A stretch of DNA of 64,000 nucleotides from Ignavibacteria bacterium (GCA_019187405.1 JABAQZ010000016.1:62001-126000); one strand, 5' to 3'; shown: positions 9,434 to 19,155, counted from the first letter of the stretch. Notes: generated by a model from the sequence alone, not told the origin. Made by a program: numbers and translations.

Positions 9434-9875
9434 TCTGCCATTTTATATTGTCTGAACTATGCCTCGCCTGTTTATTTGATTATTATGATTAACTTCTCTA
9501 ATTTTTTTAACTCAATATTCAAATTAATTCATACATTCAAATCAATTTCAGTATTCATTCAAATCAAAGATATCAATATTCTGACATTTTAAATTGTCTG
9601 AACAATATTTCTCCTGATTAAATGATTACTATATTTCACCTCTATCCAAAACAATTTGTAGTTATAAAGTTAACTAAGAGTTTTAGATTATAAATATTTG
9701 AAAACAAAATCATTCTTTTTAAAACCTTTCACATCACATGGTTGGATGAAGATTAGAGATATTCTGTGAAAATCTTTTCTTGAAAAAGCTTTTAGTGAAT
9801 TGAAAAAAGATTTTGAGATTAACGACCATGATTAGCTTATCTAATTCTTTTTAATTGAGACTCAAATAAAAATTA
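9434..9875. repeat. Degenerate 'TTGTCTGAAC ... CCTG ... TGATTA' intergenic repeat, two copies plus a partial third
   Basis: This lies in the 692-base gene-free stretch 9330-10021. The segment 9434-9492 (TCTGCCATTTTATATTGTCTGAAC and on) is repeated with changes at 9580-9638 (TCTGACATTTTAAATTGTCTGAAC and on), about three bases in four agreeing by eye. The right end of the first copy (ATGATTAACTTCTCTAATT, from 9485) recurs at about 9828 as ATGATTAGCTTATCTAATT, with similarity continuing through a CAAAT some 20 bases later. No ORF or stable hairpin explains the repeats. Elements of this general look recur between genes in related genomes, but I know of no assigned function. Confidence 0.55.
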
Positions 9876-9940
9876 TACATTAAAGTTAATTTCATAAAAT
9901 TTTGCAATCACAATAATCACAGTTCAGATATTTTGTTTAT

Positions 9941-9973
9941 AAAAAAACCGGGAAGAATCTTCTCCCCGGCTTT
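9941..9973 (-). terminator. Terminator of the 1049-residue exoprotein gene
   Basis: ACCGGGAAGA and TCTTCTCCCCGGCT form a hairpin with one bulged G. On the minus strand the stem is followed by a run of seven T. It starts about 50 bases after the stop at 10022, and part of it could also catch plus-strand readthrough. Confidence 0.8.
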
Positions 9974-10021
9974 GTTGTTTTGTTCTTTTTAACGTATATT
10001 AACGTTTAATGAAATTGAATT

Positions 10022-13000
10022 TTACTTTATCAGCATCATTTTCTTTGTTGCCGTAAATTTATCGGTTGACAGTCTGTAGAAATATACTCCGCTCGATAAT
10101 CCTTTTGCTGCAGATGAAGCATTGAAATCAATGGAATAATAACCTGCTGTCTTTACTTCGTTTACAAGCGTCATCACTTCCTTACCGGACATGTCATAAA
10201 TCTTCAAGCTTACTCTTCCGTCTTCAGGCAATGCAAAGTTAATCCTTGTCGATGGATTGAAAGGATTTGGATAGTTTTGCGACAGATCATACTTCAGCGG
10301 GACTCCGATGTTTACTTCATTGCTTAAGTTGAAATAAGCAAAGTTACCGTTGTGGTCAATCTGTTTCAACCTGTAATTGTAAGTTCCGGTTCTTAAATTC
10401 CTGTCAGTGAAAGAATAATAATTGACATTATTCGAAGTACCATTACCGGCTTCAAATCCTATCTTTGTCCATTCACCGCTTTGATATGATCTTTCAATTT
10501 CAAATCCTGAATTGTTCTGCTCAAATGATGTTGACCAGTTTAAAGTGACATCACTTCCATTGATTACTGATGTAAATGAAGCAAGCTCAACAGGCAGCGG
10601 ATTGTCAAATCCAACTCTGCAGTTTGCATCATTATACGGCAGACATTCGTCTCTGACATTAAATGTCATAATTCCCGTACAAGCATCTCCTGTTGTACGA
10701 GTTACGGTAACATTAACTACAATCGGTCCAACCTGAGTAATCGGAAGCGGTGGATTGATTTCAATTAACTTGCAATCCGGTGGAGTCAAAACGTGAGACT
10801 CAGATAATGTAATTACCTCTCCGGGCTCACCCGACGCGGTTACTACAAAGTTATATGATCCGTTATGGCCGGGGATTGAAATAGTTCCGCCGCATGTAAT
10901 CGGAATTGAATTTGTATCAGTAATTGTAATTGTCGGAATTCCCGGGAAAGGACAGCTGCTTGCAAGCGCATAATCGCAGAATTTATTTACGCCCGTTGCA
11001 GTAAGAATGCTTCCGCTTCTTGTTGTACTCAGACATTCCCATGAACCTGTCATGTCTGCTCTCTTTACTATATAAATCCTATCGGGAAAAGGAAATCCCG
11101 ATGCATCAATTGAAACGTTGTATAAAGGATAACCTGCCTTGTCTTCTCCAGTGTATGTCGTCGTAAACCAGTAATTCGGATGAATATTATCAGGAGTATA
11201 AATTGAACCGTCATTAGTGGTTGCAGTTGAGTTTGGAGCAACTTCAGGACTGGCGGTCGAAGGCGGAGCACTGCTTGTATGTTGTGTTACCGAAAGATCT
11301 CCACCTGTTGGATTATCAGTTATATAGTTACCGGTTTTTACTATTGGATTTATCGGAGAATAACTGAAAAAATATTGCGAAGCTTTGATTTCTTCAATTG
11401 ATTTTGTTTTATTTCCTCCGATAATTTTTTCCGTTAATGAATATCCGCCCGGTCTCATGCCTACAGTTGTAAAATCAAATGAAATCAGAGGATTACATGC
11501 ATATACTCCGGGAGTAGTTACAACTGAAGCACAATAAGAATCGCCATTGGTTGCAATGAAATTATCCAAATATAAATTGTTTCCAAATCCAGATACTCCT
11601 CTGAATCCAATTATCACATTTGGATTTCCCGCATAAGCAGCTAAGTTAATTGTCTCATGTCTCCATTGAGAAGCCGAATTCGGTGTAAACAATGCTGTTG
11701 CAGGATTTAGAGTTGCCAGTGAAGGCACTGAAGAATTTGATTTTCTGTAAGGAACAGGAACATCCGAAAATGTCAAACCACAGTCAGTCGAAATCAGAAC
11801 CTGTAATGAATCTTCTTCATCTATATAAGTTTTGAATGCAGTATAAAAATGTACTACGGGATTTGACAATCCTGTGAAATCCAAAGGCGGTGATTTTAAA
11901 ATTGAACTACCGCTTGAAACACCGTAGAAATTACATTTTGCTGCAGTATCCGGGACTTTGCCAGCAGGATTTGTTAGAGGTTGCTGGAGTACCCATAGGT
12001 TTGCAGTTCCGCTTATTGTCCACCCGATAGGATTTGTAAAAGTTTCGAGATAAGGATATACAGCAATCGAACTTAAAACCGTATAAAATACAGTTGTCAT
12101 ATCATTTGACGGTCTTTGATCACCGGGAAGCTGCGTGAAACTTTTTATTTCATGTGTACCCGGAAGTAAAACTAATCCTGTAAACGCAACATTTTCGGTT
12201 GCATCTTCGGCGAGACTTGTTGTAGTAAATTTCGTTTCTACATCGATACCGTCAACTCTTAAAACTACCGGAACTCCGGGAGCTTGTGTAGTAGAACCGA
12301 AATTTCTAACTGTTGCAGTAAAAATTTCAGTTGTACCCAAACATGCAGGTGGCGGAGGATTTGATACTATCGCAGTTACACCCATGTCATCTGGATAAGT
12401 AATCTCTCCAAATCTGGTGTGCGGTCTGAATGCAGAAGAAGATCCAGTTGCTCCGCCGACGGTATTAGACTGATATGTGAGTAATTTTGTGCCGGACCCT
12501 ACATTTGTACAAAAACAAGTAGGTGCTCCTGAAGGAGTGGCCAATGAAGTCGAAGTTGTCTTATAGACAAAAATAAGAAGCACGCCATTTCCGGGTGTTG
12601 GAGTATAAGGTCCTGTCCCGGGTCCGCCGACCGGTACGTCAATGTTTATCTCAGACGTTCCCGAAGGAATTGTAATTGTTCCGTCGATGATCTTTGTATA
12701 GCCGACGCCGTTTGTATCAATATATGTTCCCCCAAAAGTAAGCGCACTTCCAAGAGTATCTTTTAGATATACTCTCAGATTTCCAGTTGTAGTAATGCTT
12801 TGTGCAACAGGAGCGCTTGCAGCAGGCGGTGAAGGAACGTTCCAGCGCCATCCTACCGAAGTAACAGTACCCGAAAATCCTGATGCTGTCATTTCAGGAC
12901 CTGTAATAATATACTTGGTATTTATGAATCTTCTCGATCCTTGCGGGGCTCTGCCGTTTCCGGAGGTTGAGTTATTTCCCGGGAGCACGGTGGCAACATA

Positions 13001-13171
13001 GGACATTGTAGAATTACTCCCGTTACCGTCAATTTCCGGATTGTTTAAAGGTCCTACAAGATAAGGGGCTTTATCAAAATTTCCTGGTGCAGGATAATCT
13101 TGTGTAGCTGCAGGTAAAGAAATAACTAATGTTAGCAGAATTGCTAAGAAATAATTAAAACATACTTTCAT
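10022..13171 (-). CDS. Large adhesin-like exoprotein with T9SS sorting domain
   Basis: This 1049-residue protein starts with a signal peptide (MKVCFNYFLAILLTLVISLPAATQ). About residues 375-545 form a jelly-roll like the MAM/cleaved-adhesin domains of Bacteroidota surface proteins (YLETFTNPIGWTISG, then VLISTDCGLTFSDV, then RGVSGFGNNLYLDNF). A cysteine-containing region with 'TITITDTNSIPITCGG' follows. The shared Fn3-like module begins near 870 (LPVELASFTSVINGSDVTL), and the T9SS domain (LSQNYPNPFNPSTRINFAL) forms the C-terminus. The role is unknown; binding to a surface or polymer fits better than catalysis because no active-site motif was found. It is a single-gene unit. Confidence 0.85.
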   Translation of the reverse strand: MKVCFNYFLAILLTLVISLPAATQDYPAPGNFDKAPYLVGPLNNPEIDGNGSNSTMSYVATVLPGNNSTSGNGRAPQGSRRFINTKYIITGPEMTASGFSGTVTSVGWRWNVPSPPAASAPVAQSITTTGNLRVYLKDTLGSALTFGGTYIDTNGVGYTKIIDGTITIPSGTSEINIDVPVGGPGTGPYTPTPGNGVLLIFVYKTTSTSLATPSGAPTCFCTNVGSGTKLLTYQSNTVGGATGSSSAFRPHTRFGEITYPDDMGVTAIVSNPPPPACLGTTEIFTATVRNFGSTTQAPGVPVVLRVDGIDVETKFTTTSLAEDATENVAFTGLVLLPGTHEIKSFTQLPGDQRPSNDMTTVFYTVLSSIAVYPYLETFTNPIGWTISGTANLWVLQQPLTNPAGKVPDTAAKCNFYGVSSGSSILKSPPLDFTGLSNPVVHFYTAFKTYIDEEDSLQVLISTDCGLTFSDVPVPYRKSNSSVPSLATLNPATALFTPNSASQWRHETINLAAYAGNPNVIIGFRGVSGFGNNLYLDNFIATNGDSYCASVVTTPGVYACNPLISFDFTTVGMRPGGYSLTEKIIGGNKTKSIEEIKASQYFFSYSPINPIVKTGNYITDNPTGGDLSVTQHTSSAPPSTASPEVAPNSTATTNDGSIYTPDNIHPNYWFTTTYTGEDKAGYPLYNVSIDASGFPFPDRIYIVKRADMTGSWECLSTTRSGSILTATGVNKFCDYALASSCPFPGIPTITITDTNSIPITCGGTISIPGHNGSYNFVVTASGEPGEVITLSESHVLTPPDCKLIEINPPLPITQVGPIVVNVTVTRTTGDACTGIMTFNVRDECLPYNDANCRVGFDNPLPVELASFTSVINGSDVTLNWSTSFEQNNSGFEIERSYQSGEWTKIGFEAGNGTSNNVNYYSFTDRNLRTGTYNYRLKQIDHNGNFAYFNLSNEVNIGVPLKYDLSQNYPNPFNPSTRINFALPEDGRVSLKIYDMSGKEVMTLVNEVKTAGYYSIDFNASSAAKGLSSGVYFYRLSTDKFTATKKMMLIK

Positions 13172-13809
13172 GACATTAAAATTTTAATTTATGAAATGGT
13201 GGTTTTAAATTTACTGCAATCCTTAAAACTGAATAACATGATTATTCAATTAGTCTTAAGGGAAAGAACAAAATTAATTTCCATTAAGTATCCTCCTCTC
13301 TAAAAAATTAAATTTAAAAATTATTTGTATTAAGGTATTGTAAATTGCACAATTTCGGCAGACGGTAATGTAAAAAATTTCCGACATGTAATGGGGTAAT
13401 TCTTCTGTTTATTTTTAATAGTAAGTAAGAATTTTATATTAAAAAATCAATTCTTTATTTATTTCACAATATTTAGATAAATTTCAATTTAAAGATAAAG
13501 AACTTTTATTAGCAAAGATATAAATGATTATTGGTGACTTGTAATACCGTGTATCGAGAAATGATGTTACTGTTCATTTATATTATCGGAGCTTTTAAGC
13601 AAAAAGTTTTGATATATAGAATCAAAATAAACTAAATCCAATCATCGGATAATTCAACCTCCGGTTTTCCAAAATTTCTTACAGAATAGACTTAATTTTT
13701 TTCAAGCAATAATACTAAATTTTATAAATCAGGATATGGAAATATTTTACAAATTAAATTTTATAATTATTATATTTGCAGACATTTTTCAAATCAAAAT
13801 TTAAAAAAT
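13172..13809. other. Intergenic region between divergent genes
   Basis: These 638 A/T-rich bases lie between the starts of the large exoprotein gene and yajQ. Apart from the -7 box at 13771 I see no RNA gene, riboswitch, repeat or credible ORF. Confidence 0.6.
13771..13778 (+). promoter_or_regulatory. Bacteroidota-type -7 box of yajQ
   Basis: TATATTTG matches the -7 consensus TAnnTTTG of the Bacteroidota housekeeping sigma factor exactly. It lies 31 bases before the ATG. A clear -33 TTG was not found at the usual distance. Confidence 0.55.
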
Positions 13810-14307
13810 ATGGCGGCACAATTTTCATTTGATATAGTTTCAGAAGTTGATATTCAGGAAGTTGACAATGCTATTAATCAGGCATCAAAAGAAATTCATC
13901 AGAGATACGATTTTAAAGGAAGTAAAAGTGAAATTACTTTAAACAAAAAAGAAAACACGATTAATCTTGTTTCAGATGACGAGTATAAGCTGAAATCAGT
14001 AATTGACGTGCTTCAGAATAAGCTCATTAAAAGAGGTATTTCGGTTAATGCAATGAAGTATGGTACAGTTGAAAGCGCTTCGGGAGGAACCGTAAGACAG
14101 GAATTGAAGCTTCAGCAAGGAATTGAAAAAGATGATGCAAAGTATATTGTAAAATTGATCAAGGATTCAAAGCTCAAAGTTCAGGCAAGCATACAGGAAA
14201 ATCAGGTCAGAGTTTCAGGAAAAGCAAAAGATGATCTTCAGTCAGTAATGAAACTCCTAAAAGATTCCGATTTAAAATTTGCTTTTCAGTTTACGAATTA
14301 CAGGTAA
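13810..14307 (+). CDS. yajQ: YajQ-family nucleotide-binding protein
   Basis: This is a 165-residue cytoplasmic protein of the YajQ/UPF0234 family, matching the family over its full length. The N-terminus [20 protein letters not shown], the middle QRYDFKGS and the end FAFQFTNYR are all characteristic. Members have two ferredoxin-like domains; some bind cyclic di-GMP and act as effectors with transcription factors, others bind tRNA or GTP. Which applies here cannot be read from the sequence. It is monocistronic, with its own -7 box upstream and a terminator shared with the convergent rlpA-like gene. Confidence 0.95.
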   Translation: MAAQFSFDIVSEVDIQEVDNAINQASKEIHQRYDFKGSKSEITLNKKENTINLVSDDEYKLKSVIDVLQNKLIKRGISVNAMKYGTVESASGGTVRQELKLQQGIEKDDAKYIVKLIKDSKLKVQASIQENQVRVSGKAKDDLQSVMKLLKDSDLKFAFQFTNYR

Positions 14308-14317
14308 TATTAAACGA

Positions 14318-14354
14318 AAAAGCCGCTTCTTTTTAAAATAAAAAAGCGGCTTTA
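14318..14354. terminator. Bidirectional terminator between yajQ and the rlpA-like gene
   Basis: AAAGCCGCTT with a trailing T-run is mirrored by an A-run with AAGCGGCTTT. The A/T flanks give a T-tract on both strands, so it can end both convergent transcripts. Confidence 0.88.
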
Positions 14355-14357
14355 AAA

Positions 14358-15272
14358 TTATGAGCCTATTCTGACAATTCGGTACTTTACATCTTTATCC
14401 ATAACCAGCAGTTTCACTATGTCATCTTTCGTTTCCTGAATAGTCTTGTGATTTCCGACATATACTTTGTAAATTGTCGGATTGCTACTTAAGATTTCTT
14501 CAAGAAAAATATTATTGAATTTTTCAGACTCAAGTAAATTAATCAGCTCTGATGCCGAAGCCTTATCAGCAAAAACGCCGGTTTCTACTGCATAACCAGT
14601 AATGAAATTTACTTTCTTGGTTAAATCAAAGTAATTATTATTAGCGTTTTCAGTTATCTCCTGATAAATTATAGAATTTGCGTCGGCTGCGTCCGGAGTT
14701 AAGACTTTGATTCTTATCTTCGAACTGCTCAAAAGCAAATTGACTTGCTCATCTGTGATTTCACCCGGAGCTGCCGTATCTTTTTCCCATTCTATGAATA
14801 TTTTTGAATTCGGTGGGAATTTTTCTTCAAAAAGATTGACGGACTCTATTATTTCTTCTTCTGTTTCTTCTTCTTCCTCGGCAATTTCAATTCTTACTTT
14901 TGCCAGTCCGCCCATTTGAATCTCATTTTTTGCGGCGTTTGAAAGGTCAATTATTCTACCTCTCACATAAGGACCCCTGTCATTGATTCTCACAATCACA
15001 GAGCTGCCGTTTTCAAGATTTGTTACTTTTACTAAAGTATTGAAAGGCAAAGTTTTATGTGCTGCTGTCATTTCATGAGTGTTAAATCGCTCACCATTAG
15101 CGGTTTTTCTACCCTGAAATCCTGGGCCATACCATGAAGCTATACCTTCCTGGACAAATTCCGGATTTACATCTTTGATTTTAGCAAATAAATCAGCATT
15201 TTGCTCAAAACTGATCAAGTTTGTTAAAACTATTGCGATTATTAGCTTCGCACTAATTTTAATCTTACTCAA
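14358..15272 (-). CDS. rlpA: RlpA-like septal lytic transglycosylase with SPOR-like C-terminus
   Basis: The double-psi beta-barrel of RlpA occupies about residues 40-125: [19 protein letters not shown], then [17 protein letters not shown], then [17 protein letters not shown]. Its aspartates are the expected catalytic residues for cutting peptidoglycan glycan strands. An acidic linker ([10 protein letters not shown]) follows, then a C-terminal SPOR-like domain (about 222-300; [19 protein letters not shown]), which in this family binds denuded septal glycan. An N-terminal hydrophobic segment directs export, but no lipobox cysteine is present, unlike E. coli RlpA. The start is TTG at 15272, supported by AGGAG eight bases upstream and by the absence of a nearby ATG. 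Confidence 0.9.
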   Translation of the reverse strand: MSKIKISAKLIIAIVLTNLISFEQNADLFAKIKDVNPEFVQEGIASWYGPGFQGRKTANGERFNTHEMTAAHKTLPFNTLVKVTNLENGSSVIVRINDRGPYVRGRIIDLSNAAKNEIQMGGLAKVRIEIAEEEEETEEEIIESVNLFEEKFPPNSKIFIEWEKDTAAPGEITDEQVNLLLSSSKIRIKVLTPDAADANSIIYQEITENANNNYFDLTKKVNFITGYAVETGVFADKASASELINLLESEKFNNIFLEEILSSNPTIYKVYVGNHKTIQETKDDIVKLLVMDKDVKYRIVRIGS

Positions 15273-15635
15273 ATGTACTTCTCCTATTTTTGTTTATAAA
15301 TATGTTTGTTACTACACTCTATAACACTGATAGGTCAGTGTAAAAACTTGATCTTAGATGTACATTATTTCAAAGAACGATATGTACTAAGAATACTCGT
15401 GTAAAATTTTGTATGTGCAATATACTGATTTCAGTTTTTTGATTCAACTAATTTTTATGTCTCAGACTGTATAATCCCGAATTTCAATCAAAAATTTAAA
15501 TATTTCTTTATTTTTTACGAATATGAAGCGCTTTTTTTTAAAAACCAATCCTTTTGATTCTTCATAAACAATGTTTAACTCAACATTAGAAATTGAATTT
15601 AAATTATCTCGAAAAATATTAATATTTAAATAAAA
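15273..15635. other. Intergenic region between divergent genes, with a short palindrome
   Basis: This 363-base spacer separates the rlpA-like gene from the Omp28-like gene. ACACTGA (15324-15330) and TCAGTGT (15335-15341) form a perfect seven-base inverted repeat with a four-base centre, about 50 bases upstream of the rlpA-like start. It could be an operator or a 5'-UTR hairpin. Nothing else was recognised. Confidence 0.5.
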
Positions 15636-16688
15636 ATGATTATGAAAAATATAATATTAGCTTTAGCGGGTTTATTATTTATCCTGAATTCATATTCCTT
15701 TTCTCAAAATAAAAAGGTACTCTTTGAAGAATTTACAAACGCTTCATGCGATCCCTGCGCTTCTAATAACCCGATTCTTAAATCTTATATTGATTCCAAA
15801 GGCGATTCCATTATTTCAATTATGTATCACACCGAATTTCCCGGATTTGATCCAATGCATAATCTAAACCCTTCTCAGGTAATTGAAAGACGACAGGGTT
15901 ATTATTCAGATGTAAATGCTGTTCCATGGCTCAAAGGGGACGGTAACATGTTTCCGGATATTTGGCCATTTACAATTTCAAATTTTGATGCTGCATTTAA
16001 TGCCCGGAAAATTATTGTTCCGCCTTTATTGCTCTCTGTCTATGACAGCAGAATCCCCGGTGATTCTATAAAAAGTAACGTAAATTTGAATATTGTTCAG
16101 AATTTATCAGCAGGCAATTATAAGTTAAGAGTAATGGCAATCGAGAGAATTATTATCTATCAAACTCCACCCGGAACCAACGGTGAAAATGTATTTGAAG
16201 ATGTATTCAGACTGGGAATTCCGGATATGAACGGGACTTCCATCCCTCAAACACCTGGAAATTATCAATTCACATTTAAGTACAAAATCAATCCCGAATG
16301 GGTGGATTCAAATATTTTTACGGTTGTATTTGTTCAAAATGATGCTTCAAATAAAGAAGTCATCAACTGCGCCACCTCTGAACATGTAACTACTAATGTA
16401 TCTAATTTATCGGATCTGATTCCGGATTCATTTAGACTTTATCAGAACTTTCCAAACCCTTTTAATCCCGCTACTGAAATTCGCTTTGATTTACCGGAGA
16501 AATCGAATGTGAAATTAACCGTATTTAATAGTTTGGGTAAAGTTGTTAATGTCATTGTAAATCAGGAACTTAATGCTGGCAGTTACAAGCAAAAAATTGA
16601 TGGATCGGAATTATCTTCTGGTGTATATTTTATTTCTCTTTATACTGATAAATTCAAGGATACGAAGAAAATTCTTCTGATAAAATAA
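15636..16688 (+). CDS. Omp28-like thioredoxin-fold exoprotein with T9SS sorting domain
   Basis: This 350-residue protein resembles the Omp28-related outer membrane protein family. After the signal peptide comes a thioredoxin-like segment, VLFEEFTNASCDPCASNNP, with C38-x-x-C41 where thioredoxins have their redox pair. The middle (about 110-260) is an all-beta domain typical of the family. A T9SS domain closes the protein (YQNFPNPFNPATEIRFDL, ending TDKFKDTKKILLIK). It is therefore a surface or secreted protein with a possible thiol-disulfide function. The start may equally be the second Met, six bases downstream. The only gene closely following is the arylamine N-acetyltransferase, about 50 bases on. 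Confidence 0.88.
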   Translation: MIMKNIILALAGLLFILNSYSFSQNKKVLFEEFTNASCDPCASNNPILKSYIDSKGDSIISIMYHTEFPGFDPMHNLNPSQVIERRQGYYSDVNAVPWLKGDGNMFPDIWPFTISNFDAAFNARKIIVPPLLLSVYDSRIPGDSIKSNVNLNIVQNLSAGNYKLRVMAIERIIIYQTPPGTNGENVFEDVFRLGIPDMNGTSIPQTPGNYQFTFKYKINPEWVDSNIFTVVFVQNDASNKEVINCATSEHVTTNVSNLSDLIPDSFRLYQNFPNPFNPATEIRFDLPEKSNVKLTVFNSLGKVVNVIVNQELNAGSYKQKIDGSELSSGVYFISLYTDKFKDTKKILLIK

Positions 16689-16739
16689 AAACATTTTGCC
16701 TTAAAATATTTTCAAAACTTAATTGTCAGGGATTCCGTC

Positions 16740-17498
16740 ATAAAATTTGATCTAATTAAATATCTTGAAAGGATTGAATTCAAAGGCGCTGTTAATGCAG
16801 ACATTATCACATTGAGAAAGCTTCATAAGAAGCATCTTTTAAACATTCCTTTTGAAAATCTGGACATTCATTACGGTAAAAAAATTATTCTTAACAAAAA
16901 CTTACTTTTTGAAAAAATAATAATTTCAGGAAGAGGAGGTTATTGTTACGAACTTAACGGACTGTTTTATTTCCTTTTAAAAGCAATTGGGTTTAAAGTA
17001 AAAATGCTTTCTGCAAGAGTAAGCAATGCTAAAGAAAACTGGGGAAAGGAATATGATCATCTTGTTTTACTGGTAGATTTAGGCGATTTATGGCTTGCAG
17101 ATGTTGGGTTCGGCGAATGCTTCTTGCTGCCACTGAAAATATCTAAAAGGACTGTTCAAAAAGATGTTAACGGTTTCTATTTAATTAGCAATTATGGTAA
17201 AGATATTTTGAAGTTATCAAGATCCGGAAACAATATAAATTTTTCAGATGAATATATTTTCTCTCTGAAGAAAAGACGATGGAATGAATTTGAGAACATG
17301 AACGTCTATCATCAGACTTCACCTGAATCAAATTTTACTAGAAAGAAATTATGCACGATTGCAGTTAAAAACGGGAGAATTACTCTTACTGATAAAAATC
17401 TTATTATTACAACGAACGGTAAGAGAAAAATCAAAGCAGTAAAAAATGAAATTGACTTTAAAAGCAAGCTCTCGGAATACTTTTCTATAAATATTTAA
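16740..17498 (+). CDS. Arylamine N-acetyltransferase (NAT), start codon apparently ATA
   Basis: NAT transfers acetyl from acetyl-CoA to arylamines or hydrazines in the cytoplasm. The catalytic triad is present: Cys in GRGGYCYELNG, His in EYDHLVLLV and Asp in LADVGFGE. PFENLDIHYG is the conserved N-terminal signature. The first canonical in-frame start is TTG at 16812, but family homology begins 24 codons earlier (KFDLIKYLERIEFKG, then ITLRKLHKKHLLNIPFENLD). In the in-frame stretch from the upstream gene's stop at 16688 no ATG, GTG or TTG occurs before 16812. The codon where NATs normally begin is ATA (16740). Either ATA initiates, a G-to-A change destroyed the ATG, or a shortened protein is made from TTG. 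It is convergent with the gene at 17502. Confidence 0.88.
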   Translation: MKFDLIKYLERIEFKGAVNADIITLRKLHKKHLLNIPFENLDIHYGKKIILNKNLLFEKIIISGRGGYCYELNGLFYFLLKAIGFKVKMLSARVSNAKENWGKEYDHLVLLVDLGDLWLADVGFGECFLLPLKISKRTVQKDVNGFYLISNYGKDILKLSRSGNNINFSDEYIFSLKKRRWNEFENMNVYHQTSPESNFTRKKLCTIAVKNGRITLTDKNLIITTNGKRKIKAVKNEIDFKSKLSEYFSINI

Positions 17499-17501
17499 TG
17501 A

Positions 17502-18635
17502 TTATAATTTTTTATCGTATATTCTGTAAGTCTTGTAAACATTTGCACCAAGCTTTTCAGAGGTCTGCTTCATTGCAAAATTATCTTCCAGCACCCAAGA
17601 AATCTCAGCGCCTCTCATTTTTTTTGTGTTCCCCGCTTTTATAATATTTCTATAAAAGATTGCATCAATCCCCTTCTTGTGATATTCTTTTTTTACTCCC
17701 ATGATGATTACCCTTAGACGGTTAATCTTTTTCTTGTTTGATAAAAACTTTAATATCCCAAATGGAAAAAGTTTTCCGTTTAATCCCTTTATCGCCTGAT
17801 TAACATCGGGTAACGCCAATGAAAATCCGATCGGCTGTCCGTTAATTTCGGCAAACTCCACAAAAGCCGGATCGACTGCAAGTTTCAGATTGGCTGCAAT
17901 GAAATTGAATTCTTCCTCTGTCATCGGCACAAATCCCCAGTTATCCTGCCAAGCATTATTATATACATCTCTTACTCTCTGAACTTCATTCTTAAAATCT
18001 TTTAAATTTACGTTCCGGATTGTAAGATTTTCTTTCTTAATAATCATTTCGCTTATTCTGTCAAGCCTGCTCATCATCTGTTCGTCTTTAATTACATCTC
18101 TGTCAATCCAGAATGCGAGAAGATCTTTTGCTTTTACAAATCCTGCGTCAGTAATCAGATCAATGTAGTATTCAGGATTATAAGGCATCAGCATTACCGG
18201 CGGCGAATCAAAACCATCTACAAGCAGTCCGCACTCATCATTTGTAGAAGGATTAACCGGACCGCGCAATATATCCATTCCATTACTTCTGACAAAGTCG
18301 CCCGCTTTTTCAAAAAGCAGACGTGATATTTCTTTGTCATTTATGCATTCAAAAAATCCAAAGAAACCAGTCTTGTCATTATAGTATTTGTTATGACTAT
18401 CATTGATAATGCCTGCAATCCTTCCTGCTATTTTCCCTTCCTTTTTTGCAATCCAAAGTTTGATTTTTGAATGTTTGTAAAAAGGATTCTTCTTTGTATC
18501 CAGATTATTCTTTACGTCAAATCGCAATGGCTCTACCCAGTTGTCGTAATCCTTATAAAATTCATAAGGAAATTCTATAAAGGATTTTTTTAGATGTTCT
18601 GTGTCAACTTCTATAATTTCTGTTTTATTAGACAA
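17502..18635 (-). CDS. GNAT-fold N-acetyltransferase-like protein
   Basis: This 377-residue cytoplasmic protein resembles the large GNAT-like family that includes E. coli YghO. Its features are an N-terminal 'FPYEFYKDYDNWVEPLRFD' motif, LWIAKKEGKIAGRIAGIIN (a GNAT-type beta-hairpin), FFGFFECIND, ILRGPVNPSTNDECGLLVDG, and a second acyltransferase-like half with WLEDNFAMKQTSEKLGA-like C-terminal residues (EISWVLEDNFAMKQTSEKLG). The substrate is unknown. It is the third gene of a minus-strand operon with the symporter and bcp (32-base gaps) and ends three bases from the NAT stop. Confidence 0.75.
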   Translation of the reverse strand: MSNKTEIIEVDTEHLKKSFIEFPYEFYKDYDNWVEPLRFDVKNNLDTKKNPFYKHSKIKLWIAKKEGKIAGRIAGIINDSHNKYYNDKTGFFGFFECINDKEISRLLFEKAGDFVRSNGMDILRGPVNPSTNDECGLLVDGFDSPPVMLMPYNPEYYIDLITDAGFVKAKDLLAFWIDRDVIKDEQMMSRLDRISEMIIKKENLTIRNVNLKDFKNEVQRVRDVYNNAWQDNWGFVPMTEEEFNFIAANLKLAVDPAFVEFAEINGQPIGFSLALPDVNQAIKGLNGKLFPFGILKFLSNKKKINRLRVIIMGVKKEYHKKGIDAIFYRNIIKAGNTKKMRGAEISWVLEDNFAMKQTSEKLGANVYKTYRIYDKKL

Positions 18636-18667
18636 ATCGAGTATTCTATTTATTTTTTAAATTGATC

Positions 18668-19123
18668 TTATTTAATTTTATTCAAAACCTCATCAGCATG
18701 TCCGTCAACTTTTACTTTTGAATATATTTCGCTGATAATGCCTTTATCGTTTATAATAAAGGTCGTTCTTTCTATGCCCATGTACTTCCTGCCATACATG
18801 CTTTTTTCCTTCCAGACTCCATACTTCTTCAGTATGTCTAAGTTTTCGTCCGTTAAAAGCATAAAAGGCAAATCATATTTCTTTTTAAATTTCTGATGTG
18901 ATTCTACACTATCCTTGCTAACTCCGATAATTACTGTATTGTTTTTTTCAAAGATTTTTATCTTGTCTCTGAAGTCACAAGCTTCTTTTGTGCAGCCAGA
19001 CGTATCGTCTTTCGGATAAAAATATAACACAACTTTCTTACTTTTAAAATCTTTCAGACTTATCGTCTCTCCTTTGTCATTTAGTAAATTAAAATCAGGA
19101 GCCTTCATTCCTTTTTTAAGCAT
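18668..19123 (-). CDS. bcp: Thioredoxin-dependent thiol peroxidase (Bcp/PrxQ)
   Basis: This is a 151-residue peroxiredoxin of the BCP/PrxQ group, which reduces hydrogen and organic peroxides with electrons from thioredoxin in the cytoplasm. The active-site motif is FYPKDDTSGCTKEACDFRD, with peroxidatic C44 and resolving C49 spaced five apart as in the Bcp group. The length is normal. It is the middle gene of a three-gene minus-strand operon between the sodium symporter and a GNAT-like gene. Confidence 0.95.
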   Translation of the reverse strand: MLKKGMKAPDFNLLNDKGETISLKDFKSKKVVLYFYPKDDTSGCTKEACDFRDKIKIFEKNNTVIIGVSKDSVESHQKFKKKYDLPFMLLTDENLDILKKYGVWKEKSMYGRKYMGIERTTFIINDKGIISEIYSKVKVDGHADEVLNKIK

Positions 19124-19155
19124 GAATAATTATTAATTTAAAAAATTACCATTGT

